From positions 1 through 30,559 of IMG/VR virus record IMGVR_UViG_3300020404_000244: DNA of 30,559 bases; one strand, written 5' to 3'. The notes beneath the pieces were generated by a model, which worked only from the letters and a program-made list of their open reading frames with translations, made no database searches and was not told the origin of the DNA. A program made the translations under genes and the position numbers. The stretch's first letter is position 1; every line of letters begins with the position of its first letter. Below are positions 15,838-22,704 of this stretch, piece after piece. The DNA comes from a virus.

Positions 15838-18323
15838 TAAAAGAAATCCTCAAGTGTACCTTGTGTTCCATAGGTACGGTCTATGTTCCATTTTATCGTA
15901 TTTAAAATTAATGTCAAGGGGTCAATGAAAACTTTTTCAAACTGTATATCGTAATCAACAAAACTGTGTATATCAAATTCTTTAGGAAGTTTAGTAATGT
16001 ATGTGATTACATTTGAAGTAAATGGATTAGGTTGTTTCAAATAAACAAACTTAATCTTATCACCCTCTTGTATCAAAGGGTATTTGTTTATAAGTCTATT
16101 TTGTTTTATCTTGTGATTGTATATCAATGCACCTTTTATATGCATAGGTGTTGACTTTTTAAATGTCGTTCCACTATCAAAGTATTTTGATAAACCTTTT
16201 ACTGAGCGAGGAAACGAAATCAGTTCTGGTTTTACTTTAAGAAACTCTTCTCTAAAATTAATTACAAACTTGTTTAATTCTTTTTCATCACTTGTCATTA
16301 TAAGTTCAAGTGCATCTTTAATCTTTTGTCTACATATTGCAGGCGTTGATGACTTGACAGCTTCAATACCCATCATCTTCAACTTTGGTTCTTTATATGA
16401 TACACCTTCACTATTCCAAACATTTAGAATATATCTTTTCTTTGCAACCCAAATACCTTTGTCTGCAATCACTTCTCGTTTCATAAACATCTTATTTGCA
16501 AATGCATTTGTGTATTGTTTAAGTTCATCATACGATTTTGTAATGTATGGTTCAATAGATTCTGATGCAACCTTATCTAGAAAGTTTATTGTTTTAGATA
16601 ATGCATTATCACTTTTAATTGTTTTAGTAACAAGTTTATCCATAGTCAAATAAACAGAATCAGTATCAGATGCAATAACATAATCATCATCTGTTTTTAA
16701 AATATTGTTTAGGTATTTGTTAAGTCTGTTTTCAATCCAACGAATAGATAACTGACCACTCTTTGTAATACCTTCTGCAATCGCTTTGTCGTAATAACGA
16801 AAGTATTGATTACCTATTGCACCATAAGCAGAGTTCAAAGAAATCTTACGAGCCATCTGAATATTGTTATAACGACTTATCAGTTTCTTATACTTGTTGT
16901 CTTTTGTGTTTTCAAATTCTTGTTGTGCAGATAACATTTTCTTTTTGTAAGTCACTCGTTCATTGTATAACTCTTCCATCATAGTTGGTAAGAAACCTTT
17001 TTTATCTGTTCTAAACAATGCACCATTTGGTGTCATAGTAGTTTTGTCTGGTATGTTTAGTTTGATACCTTTTAACATATCATCAACTGTAATATCTTGA
17101 TGTTTACTTTTCAATAATGTTTCTGGTGAAAGATTATATTGCATAATCAAATGTGGATATAGTGAATTTAAATCAAATGACACAACCCACTTATGTAAAC
17201 CAGTGATTGGTTCTTTTACATATGCACCTTCATATTGTTCGTCTTTATGATAAGATTTTTTCTGTGGTATAACAATCTTTCTTTTTCTCAAGAAGTTGTA
17301 GATTAGAATATCCCAATACTTAACTTGACCAAACACATCTGAATAATTTACTTTACCCTCATAGGCCATAGTAAGTGCAAGGTCAATCAGACCCATCTTA
17401 TCTTCTAGTTTATCAACGATTTCCACATCTTGAATGTTGTAGTCAATGAAAGATTGAAAGTCATTTTCATACCACTCTCTAAATGTTTCATATGGATTTT
17501 CATCTTTCTTTTCACCAAGTTCAACACTTGCGATATAATCTAACTTGTATGATTCTTGTCTGGTATAAGTAAACTTTTGATAGAGTTGTAAGTAATCATA
17601 TTGTGATACACCCATAATATCATACATCAAATGATTTCTACCCATACTATAAATCTGTCTTGCACTAACATTTTTCCAAGGCGATAGTTCTCGCATTTTA
17701 TCTTCACCACAAACTTGTTTGATTCTATTTGCAAGATAAGGAATATCAAAGAAGTCTGTATTCCAACCAGTAATGACATCTGGATAGTTCTTTGTCCAGA
17801 AAGACATAAACTCCATAATCAAATCGTGTTCGTTAGGACAACGAATATAAGTGACATCTTCTCTTGTATTTTTGTAGGGTTGAATACCCCACACTATAAT
17901 CTTTTTAGATTGTTGATTTTTTACTGTAATAGAAAGTAAAGGTTCTATCGCAGATTCTGGATTAGGAAAACCATTCTCACATTGAACCTCAATATCAATC
18001 GTCATAATTAATAGTTTGTCAATGTTCCAATTTACCTTCTGTGGAAATGTATCTGAAATATATGTGTATGCAAATCTGTTTAGTCCGTGAACAAGATGAG
18101 GCTGACTTTCGTATTTGAGAAGAAAGTCTTTTGCATCTTTTATACAATCAAATTGATATGGTGTTACAGATTTACCATCAAGAGTTTTCCAATCAGTTTG
18201 TTTCATTACTGGAACAAACAAAGTTGGTTTATATTTTAATCTAAAATTAACTCTTTGATTATTATCAATACCACGAACTAAAAGAAAATTACCCCACTGT
18301 ACAACATTAGTATAAAAATCCAT
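15837..18323 (-). CDS. 43: Family B DNA polymerase, T4 gp43-like
   Basis: An 828-aa replicative polymerase with all expected motifs. Exonuclease: TIDIE (D110, E112), GWNTDFFD (186-193) and YNIQD (295-299). Polymerase: motif A DLNSLYP (384-390), motif B KISLNSAYG (493-501) and motif C DTDS (553-556). Length is close to T4 gp43 (898 aa). The C-terminus QGTLEDFF matches the QxxLxxFF sliding-clamp-binding consensus, fitting its partner gp45. It has no Shine-Dalgarno sequence: the -10 box ends 6 nt before the ATG, so the message is predicted to be leaderless. It is separated from the regA operon by a short promoter gap, keeping the T4 order 45-44-62-regA-43. Confidence 0.97.
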   Translation of the reverse strand: MDFYTNVVQWGNFLLVRGIDNNQRVNFRLKYKPTLFVPVMKQTDWKTLDGKSVTPYQFDCIKDAKDFLLKYESQPHLVHGLNRFAYTYISDTFPQKVNWNIDKLLIMTIDIEVQCENGFPNPESAIEPLLSITVKNQQSKKIIVWGIQPYKNTREDVTYIRCPNEHDLIMEFMSFWTKNYPDVITGWNTDFFDIPYLANRIKQVCGEDKMRELSPWKNVSARQIYSMGRNHLMYDIMGVSQYDYLQLYQKFTYTRQESYKLDYIASVELGEKKDENPYETFREWYENDFQSFIDYNIQDVEIVDKLEDKMGLIDLALTMAYEGKVNYSDVFGQVKYWDILIYNFLRKRKIVIPQKKSYHKDEQYEGAYVKEPITGLHKWVVSFDLNSLYPHLIMQYNLSPETLLKSKHQDITVDDMLKGIKLNIPDKTTMTPNGALFRTDKKGFLPTMMEELYNERVTYKKKMLSAQQEFENTKDNKYKKLISRYNNIQMARKISLNSAYGAIGNQYFRYYDKAIAEGITKSGQLSIRWIENRLNKYLNNILKTDDDYVIASDTDSVYLTMDKLVTKTIKSDNALSKTINFLDKVASESIEPYITKSYDELKQYTNAFANKMFMKREVIADKGIWVAKKRYILNVWNSEGVSYKEPKLKMMGIEAVKSSTPAICRQKIKDALELIMTSDEKELNKFVINFREEFLKVKPELISFPRSVKGLSKYFDSGTTFKKSTPMHIKGALIYNHKIKQNRLINKYPLIQEGDKIKFVYLKQPNPFTSNVITYITKLPKEFDIHSFVDYDIQFEKVFIDPLTLILNTIKWNIDRTYGTQGTLEDFF
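15890..15917 (-). promoter_or_regulatory. Possible intragenic promoter at the 3' end of gp43
   Basis: TTGACA (15917-15912), 16 nt, TAAAAT (15895-15890), within the last codons of the polymerase gene and about 50 nt before the methyltransferase start. It would let the methyltransferases be expressed apart from gp43. Coding constraint and AT bias make chance possible. Confidence 0.35.
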
Positions 18324-18329
18324 AATGTA

Positions 18330-18357
18330 ATTATATCATCTTTTTAAAAATAATCAA
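18330..18357 (-). promoter_or_regulatory. Sigma70 promoter giving a predicted leaderless gp43 message
   Basis: TTGATT (18357-18352), 16-nt spacer, TATAAT (18335-18330), then exactly 6 nt and the ATG. The TGA stop of the upstream 79-aa gene is inside the -35 box (T-TGA-TT). The predicted +1 is the A of the start codon. Confidence 0.75.
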
Positions 18358-18593
18358 CCCTCAAGTGTTTTTTTTTCATCTGGAAAGTATTTGTTCATTG
18401 CATCTACTAAATCTTCATACTTAGCAACTTCGTGCAATTCTTTTTCTATTTCACTTACGATATCACCGTGTTCACTAATACCTCTTGGATTACTAAGTAA
18501 CACCTCAACATTTGCAAGGTGTTTCTTAATATGTCCTTCAGCGTGAAATAAAAATGCAGATTTTAGTTTTTCTTTAATCGCTTTTTGGTTCAT
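18354..18593 (-). CDS. Small conserved phage protein (79 aa)
   Basis: A 79-aa helical protein, read from an ATG with GAGGA 6 nt upstream inside the end of regA (20-nt overlap). An earlier in-frame start 8 codons upstream has no comparable site. It contains KLKSAFLFHAEGHIKKHLAN, then NPRGISEHGDIVSEIEKEL. This pattern is, from memory, conserved in T4-like marine phages next to regA/gp43, with no known function. It ends KKTLEG, whose stop is shared with the polymerase promoter's -35 box. It is the last gene of the clamp-loader operon. Confidence 0.7.
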   Translation of the reverse strand: MNQKAIKEKLKSAFLFHAEGHIKKHLANVEVLLSNPRGISEHGDIVSEIEKELHEVAKYEDLVDAMNKYFPDEKKTLEG

Positions 18594-18999
18594 CAGTTTC
18601 CTCTTTCTTTTTTCCAATATTATATTTTGGTTCTAAAATCCATTCACCTTTTTCTTTAAAAGAGATAACTTTTATTTGTGATAGTGGAGCTTTGGTTTCT
18701 GGTTCGTTCTCAAAACTAACTAGTCCCCAATCTTTTAAAAGACAGGCTATAGAATTTCTTCTTCCTATATCGTTATCTGATATGTTGTGCTCTTTACCAT
18801 CAAGTGCAAATAGTTCTTTGAAGTGAACTATGTAATATTTGCCTTGTTTGTGTAGTATGTGACAAGATTGAAAGAGTTTCTTTTCTTTCCTAGATGATAC
18901 TCCGATTCTAGAAAGTGTTTCTCTAACCTTTAGAAAATCATCTGGTTCTTTTAAAGAAACTTCTAACATCTTATCTGTGTTCCATAAAGTTTCGTTCAT
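18574..18999 (-). CDS. regA: RegA translational repressor
   Basis: A 141-aa protein. From residue 11 (MLEVSLKEPDDFLKVRETL) it aligns by eye along its whole length with T4 RegA, including FQSCHILHKQGKYYIVHFKE, RRNSIACLLKDWGL and VISFKEKGEWILEPKY. RegA binds early mRNAs near their start codons and blocks translation initiation. There is a 10-residue N-terminal extension relative to T4. The ATG used overlaps the gp62 stop by 4 nt, and the internal ATG lacks a ribosome site. Like T4, it lies directly after gp62 and before the polymerase. The C-terminus is a charged tail (GKKKEETDEPKSD). Confidence 0.93.
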   Translation of the reverse strand: MNETLWNTDKMLEVSLKEPDDFLKVRETLSRIGVSSRKEKKLFQSCHILHKQGKYYIVHFKELFALDGKEHNISDNDIGRRNSIACLLKDWGLVSFENEPETKAPLSQIKVISFKEKGEWILEPKYNIGKKKEETDEPKSD

Positions 19000-19397
19000 T
19001 TTTTCATTCCACCTTTATTCAGTTTACTTTTGATGAACTCTATTTGTTCATCGTTCAGTATGTCAAGAATTGATTTAGCCTTTGAGTTATTATATCCATA
19101 ATATTCTTTTACATACTCAAGGTTTTTAGATTTACTTTCCTTAATCCAAGGGGCATATCTTTTCCTTGTTCTTATAGTATTTAGTAAAAAGTCATACTGC
19201 AACTTCTTGTCTTTGTCTAAAACTGAACCATAACGATTCATTTCATTCACTAATAAGATACAATCATTATGTGGTGCAAGACATTTATTTACAATAAAAG
19301 GACTATACTTTTTTTCATACATATCGTCCTCACCGTCCATAAGATTATTCTTATTGAAGTTTATAGAATTAAGATACTCTTTTAATTCATATGCCAT
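18996..19397 (-). CDS. 62: Clamp-loader small subunit, gp62-like
   Basis: A 133-aa protein, shorter than T4 gp62 (187 aa) but with the pattern of marine T4-like gp62: YSPFIVNKCLAPHNDCILL, NEMNRYG, DKKLQYDFLLNTIRTRKRY and VKEYYGYNNSKAKSIL. With four copies of gp44 it would form the loader that opens the gp45 clamp. It is separated from gp44 by an oxygenase gene, unlike T4, but still precedes regA. Its ATG shares a TAATG with the oxygenase stop. Confidence 0.85.
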   Translation of the reverse strand: MAYELKEYLNSINFNKNNLMDGEDDMYEKKYSPFIVNKCLAPHNDCILLVNEMNRYGSVLDKDKKLQYDFLLNTIRTRKRYAPWIKESKSKNLEYVKEYYGYNNSKAKSILDILNDEQIEFIKSKLNKGGMKK

Positions 19398-20161
19398 TAT
19401 TGTGGGCTCTGTGCAAGTATCTTTTGGTCTGCAAGTAAAGGCATAGTTTTTAATTCTATCTCAAAGTTTGCAGATAAAGTTCTTCTTTCTCCTTCACCAT
19501 AAAATGGTGATACAGAATGTTTTAACCAATTAGGAAACATTAAAAGTTTACCAACTTCTGGTTTTACAAATGATTCTTGAACTGGTTTTAATTGTTTAAT
19601 ATCACTAGTGCAGTTCATACCCCAACTAAAAAATGTGAAACCATCAGTAGTACCAGATGCATTATTTAAATCTAGTTTAAGTCCACCAGTCTCATATTCT
19701 TTTGCACTACCAGATAGTTTTTCTATTTGTGGTGGTACTTTTAAATATAAAATGCAAGACATTCCAGTAGGTGTATTAACACCGTGGTCGTGTAGTGGAT
19801 TATAATCACCTTCATAACTATGAACTGTCCACATAGATACACAATCACTTTTTGCATCTGCACAACCTAAAAATGATAGATATGAGTGTGTAAAACCTTC
19901 AAGAAGTGCTTTCAAACCCTTCACTGGTTTATCTTCAAAGTTCATATCTAGTTGTGCAGACTTTTCATTTGATTTGATTTGTCCTACAAGTTCGTGTGAA
20001 AAACTTTTTGCACTTCCTCTTACACCATCAATATACTCATTAAATTCTTTTGTAACATAATCTGGTAAGAATACTTCCAACATATTTAATGCTGGTTTAG
20101 TAACCATTGACATCTTTATATCTTTTGCAAGACTATATGCTTCTTCTTTTGTATCAACCAT
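19397..20161 (-). CDS. 2OG-Fe(II) oxygenase-like protein inserted between gp44 and gp62
   Basis: A 254-aa protein with a conserved Fe/2OG oxygenase core in its second half. SYEGDYNPLHDHG supplies the first metal histidine and an Asp, MFPNWLKHSV the second histidine, and ERRTLSANFE the arginine for 2-oxoglutarate. Between them are CILYLKVPPQ and FTFFSWG strands of the jelly roll. The N-terminal half is helical. It lies between the two clamp-loader subunits, a break in the T4 gene order, yet it is tightly coupled (9-nt gap after gp44, TAATG with gp62). The substrate is unknown; a link to the replisome is suggested only by position. Confidence 0.75.
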   Translation of the reverse strand: MVDTKEEAYSLAKDIKMSMVTKPALNMLEVFLPDYVTKEFNEYIDGVRGSAKSFSHELVGQIKSNEKSAQLDMNFEDKPVKGLKALLEGFTHSYLSFLGCADAKSDCVSMWTVHSYEGDYNPLHDHGVNTPTGMSCILYLKVPPQIEKLSGSAKEYETGGLKLDLNNASGTTDGFTFFSWGMNCTSDIKQLKPVQESFVKPEVGKLLMFPNWLKHSVSPFYGEGERRTLSANFEIELKTMPLLADQKILAQSPQ

Positions 20162-20169
20162 AATAACTC

Positions 20170-21108
20170 CTATTTAAATTTACACTCACCCATCAACTGT
20201 GTTAGACAAGCAAGTAAATTAATCTCTTGGTCAGCAACAAACGCAGCCTTGTATTGATAATCTGCAATCAATAAAACTGCCGTTGCGATTGAACGACCAT
20301 CTTCAAAATACTCATAAAGATTGTCATACATTTTTCTAAATATTCTAGCAGGGTCATTGTCTAAATTATTAACAACCCACTTTCTCATACTTGTAAAATC
20401 TTTCTCTCTCAAGAATGTGATTAAATCTCTCATATTCTTTTCAGAAAGGTTTACTAATATTCCACTATCAATTTGTCCAGAGGTAGAATATCTTTGTAAT
20501 TCATTAAGACATCTTCTCCAATCTGGAAAGAACTTCATAATTAATTCTGCAACAACTCTTTCTTCAAACTTTACATTCTCTGTTGTGAGAACAGTTCTAA
20601 TACTAGACATAAATTGTTTTGCAAGATTAGGTTTTTCAGTTTTAGGAATATTAAATTCAACAACACTACAACGACTATGTAAAGGTTCTATAATTCTATT
20701 CTTAAAATTACAAGTAAGAATAAATCCACAGTTCTTGTGGAACTCTTCTATCATACCACGAAGTGCTGGTTGTGTTGATTGTGCATTTAAATAATCTGCC
20801 TCATCAATAATGATAAACTTTCTACTACCTTCTAACGACATAGTAGATGCAAAGTTCTTCATCTTATTACGAAGTACATCAATACCAGATTCTTCAGAAC
20901 CATTAATCATAATATAATCATAACCTATCTGTTCTAACATTGCCTTTGCAACTGTTGTTTTACCAACACCAGGCCCTCCAGTTAGTAATAAATTAGGAAT
21001 ACCATTCTTAACAAACTCAGAAAAAGTTTTCTTTAGATTTTCTGGTAATACACAATCTTGTATAGTTTTAGGTCTATACTTCTCAACCCATAAAAAGGTG
21101 TTATTCAT
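20170..21108 (-). CDS. 44: Clamp-loader ATPase, gp44-like
   Basis: A 312-aa AAA+ ATPase. Residues 8-14 (VEKYRPK) are typical of clamp-loader N-termini. Walker A is GPGVGKTT (45-52), Walker B IIIDEAD (99-105), sensor 1 LTCNFKN (131-137) and the SRC arginine-finger motif at 145-147. T4 gp44 is 319 aa. It assembles with gp62 to load gp45 on DNA. A GGGGAG ribosome site precedes the ATG; only 9 nt separate it from gp45. Confidence 0.96.
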   Translation of the reverse strand: MNNTFLWVEKYRPKTIQDCVLPENLKKTFSEFVKNGIPNLLLTGGPGVGKTTVAKAMLEQIGYDYIMINGSEESGIDVLRNKMKNFASTMSLEGSRKFIIIDEADYLNAQSTQPALRGMIEEFHKNCGFILTCNFKNRIIEPLHSRCSVVEFNIPKTEKPNLAKQFMSSIRTVLTTENVKFEERVVAELIMKFFPDWRRCLNELQRYSTSGQIDSGILVNLSEKNMRDLITFLREKDFTSMRKWVVNNLDNDPARIFRKMYDNLYEYFEDGRSIATAVLLIADYQYKAAFVADQEINLLACLTQLMGECKFK

Positions 21109-21117
21109 TTAACTCCC

Positions 21118-21792
21118 CTATGAATTGTATGTTGATTCTGGTTCTAATGCAATAAAATAAGATACATCTAAATTCTTATGTTGGAAATAAGAAATACCTT
21201 TAGATGAAACTTGAACTTTATAATCACCAGGCAATAGTTTTAGATTCTCTACTTTGAAATAAAATTCAAAAAATGCAGATGCACCACTACCGATTGTGAT
21301 TGCAAAGTCATTTGATGCTTTGTTCTTTTTATCTTTTACTTTAAGTTGTATTGTACTATCTTTTTGTCCAGTTAATACTAAATCAGTAACACCAAGTGTA
21401 CCAGCTGCAGTAATAACTTTCTTTAGATTTTCTTCTGTGATATCTACTTCTACATCAATAGAAGGCATATTAATTTCTTTATCAACTGTTACAATAACAG
21501 ATGGGTCAGAATAATGATACTTACAACTTGAACTGTTATCTTCTTCTGCAATAGTCATATACTTGTCAGAGAAAGACAGAATTGGTTCTTTGAATAAAGA
21601 CATAGCTGCAAGATACTCATTTAAATTATAGATAGGAATCTCTTGTGAAAACTCATCTGGAACAGTTGCAGATGCAACAATATTTTTCATTGCAGATACA
21701 GTTTTTAATTGATTACCTTGTTTTATTAAAATGTTTTGATTGATTTGAGAATAGTTTTTTAATATCTCTTTAGTCTGATTTGACAATTTCAT
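21118..21792 (-). CDS. 45: Sliding clamp, gp45-like
   Basis: A 224-aa protein beginning MKLSNQTKEILKNYSQINQN, close to the T4 gp45 start, with IPIYNLNEYLAAMSLF and a beta-rich remainder typical of the clamp fold. T4 gp45 is 228 aa. As a trimeric ring it tethers the polymerase and, in T4, activates late transcription. It is the second gene of its operon, coupled to DUF3310 by TAATG. Several proteins in this window end in peptides that could dock on it. Confidence 0.93.
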   Translation of the reverse strand: MKLSNQTKEILKNYSQINQNILIKQGNQLKTVSAMKNIVASATVPDEFSQEIPIYNLNEYLAAMSLFKEPILSFSDKYMTIAEEDNSSSCKYHYSDPSVIVTVDKEINMPSIDVEVDITEENLKKVITAAGTLGVTDLVLTGQKDSTIQLKVKDKKNKASNDFAITIGSGASAFFEFYFKVENLKLLPGDYKVQVSSKGISYFQHKNLDVSYFIALEPESTYNS

Positions 21793-22013
21793 TATTTAGT
21801 TTCCTTCACTTCAATAAGTTTATTTAAGTACCATTGGGCTTTCTTTAAGTCCTCAGTACCATTTTTATAATTATATCTCCAAATGTATTTTAATATATTA
21901 CCTTGAAGATAGTTTTCAAAGCCATCACCAGTTGCACATTCTATTGCATCTATACATTCAATTTTTTGTTGATTGTAATGTGGTGGGTGGTTAACATTAT
22001 CTATTTTTTTCAT
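21792..22013 (-). CDS. DUF3310 protein, leaderless start
   Basis: A 73-aa protein of the DUF3310 family: VNHPPHYNQQKIECIDAIE, then LQGNILKYIWRYNYKNG and EDLKKAQWYLNKLI. Such proteins are common in phages, sometimes described as nucleotide kinase-like, but the function is not established. It is the first gene of the gp45-gp44-gp62-regA operon. No Shine-Dalgarno sequence is present, and the -10 box ends 6 nt before the ATG, so the transcript should begin at the start codon. Confidence 0.85.
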   Translation of the reverse strand: MKKIDNVNHPPHYNQQKIECIDAIECATGDGFENYLQGNILKYIWRYNYKNGTEDLKKAQWYLNKLIEVKETK

Positions 22014-22019
22014 AAAATC

Positions 22020-22048
22020 ATTATATATTAAAGGTGGGGTCTTGTCAA
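22020..22048 (-). promoter_or_regulatory. Perfect sigma70 promoter of the clamp/clamp-loader operon
   Basis: TTGACA (22048-22043), 17-nt spacer, TATAAT (22025-22020), then 6 nt (GATTTT) and the ATG at 22013. The -35 box lies mostly in the loop of the hairpin at 22033-22055. Melting or occupancy of that hairpin could link hsp20 termination with replication-gene initiation. Confidence 0.85.
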
Positions 22049-22055
22049 CCCCACC
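22033..22055 (-). terminator. GC-rich hairpin downstream of hsp20
   Basis: An 8-bp perfect stem (GGTGGGGT / ACCCCACC) with a 7-nt loop, beginning 7 nt after the hsp20 stop and followed on the minus strand by TTTAATATAT. It would act as an intrinsic terminator with a poor U-tract. It could instead be an operator dyad. Confidence 0.65.
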
Positions 22056-22062
22056 GATAAAT

Positions 22063-22494
22063 TTATTTCACTTGAATCGTTTGAGGTTTCTTGTGGTCAG
22101 GCACGATTCTTTCTAATGCAATGTATAACATTCCATTTTCCATTTTTGCACCTTTCACTTTCATCTCATCTGATAAAGTAAAACTTCTTTTGAAACTTCT
22201 ATGAGAAATACCCTTATGTATCATAGTTGTATTCTCATCTATTTCTTCTTCTAGTTTTTTAGAAGAAATAGTTAAGTTTCCCTCCTTTAGTTCAATATCA
22301 ATGTCTTTTTTGGAATAACCAGCCAAGGCCATCTCAATTTGATAGTTGTAGTCATCATTTTTGACTATGTTATATGGTGGGAATCCACCACTTGTTGTAT
22401 GAAAGTCAGTATCAAAAAGTCTATCAAATAGACTATCAAAACCAACTGTATACGGTGTTAACCTATTACGGTCTAATGTTGCTAAAGTATTCAT
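22063..22494 (-). CDS. Small heat-shock protein, Hsp20/IbpA-like
   Basis: A 143-aa protein with the alpha-crystallin domain of IbpA-type chaperones: YNIVKNDDYNYQIEMALAGY (about residues 41-60), KKDIDIELKEGNLTISSKK, then the conserved HRSFKRSFTL and a late MENGMLYIALER strand. The N-terminus (VGFDSLFDRLF) is the usual IbpA beginning. It would hold unfolding proteins, and in marine phages it is thought to help virion assembly or host stress tolerance. It stands alone behind a 210-nt structured leader, with an AAGGAG ribosome site 7 nt before the ATG. Confidence 0.93.
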   Translation of the reverse strand: MNTLATLDRNRLTPYTVGFDSLFDRLFDTDFHTTSGGFPPYNIVKNDDYNYQIEMALAGYSKKDIDIELKEGNLTISSKKLEEEIDENTTMIHKGISHRSFKRSFTLSDEMKVKGAKMENGMLYIALERIVPDHKKPQTIQVK

Positions 22495-22704
22495 ATCTAT
22501 CTCCTTCTTTAAGCAAGATTAATATTGAGTCCCAAAAAGGCAACTCATAAAGTTGGGGTTTTTTATAGAGAACCCCATAACTCTATTTATTTATGACACT
22601 AGGGTAGGTATATTATATTGTGTCATTGAGGTGTCTTATGAACAGCACCTCATCTTTATTTATATAATTATACACTACCACAGAGTCAATAATTTGTCAA
22701 GTCC
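22495..22704 (-). promoter_or_regulatory. Structured leader/regulatory region of hsp20
   Basis: A gene-free stretch of 210 nt between DUF932 and hsp20. It holds promoter-like elements (TTGACA at 22700-22695; TTGACT at 22689-22684 with TATATA 17 nt away at 22666-22661; an exact TATAAATA at 22664-22657). Four inverted repeats follow: 22627-22652 (7-bp stem), 22594-22625 (6 bp, with TATAAT in the loop), 22554-22577 (7 bp) and 22541-22555 (5 bp). The last is followed by CCTTTTT, as in a terminator. That CCTTTTT can also pair with AAGAAGG at the ribosome site (22509-22503). Confidence 0.55.

Noticed and set aside
16117-16653. Plus-strand open frame of 178 codons
   Set aside because: It lies wholly inside the conserved DNA polymerase gene on the other strand. 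It has no known-type motif and no ribosome site; it is an antisense shadow.
18354-18593. Tail KKTLEG of the 79-aa protein as a clamp-binding peptide
   Set aside because: It lacks the aromatic residues after TLEx that anchor such peptides; the likeness to TLEDFF is too short.
22594-22625. 6-bp inverted repeat around a TATAAT as a terminator
   Set aside because: The 20-nt loop and absence of a U-run make termination unlikely; it may be chance or an operator.
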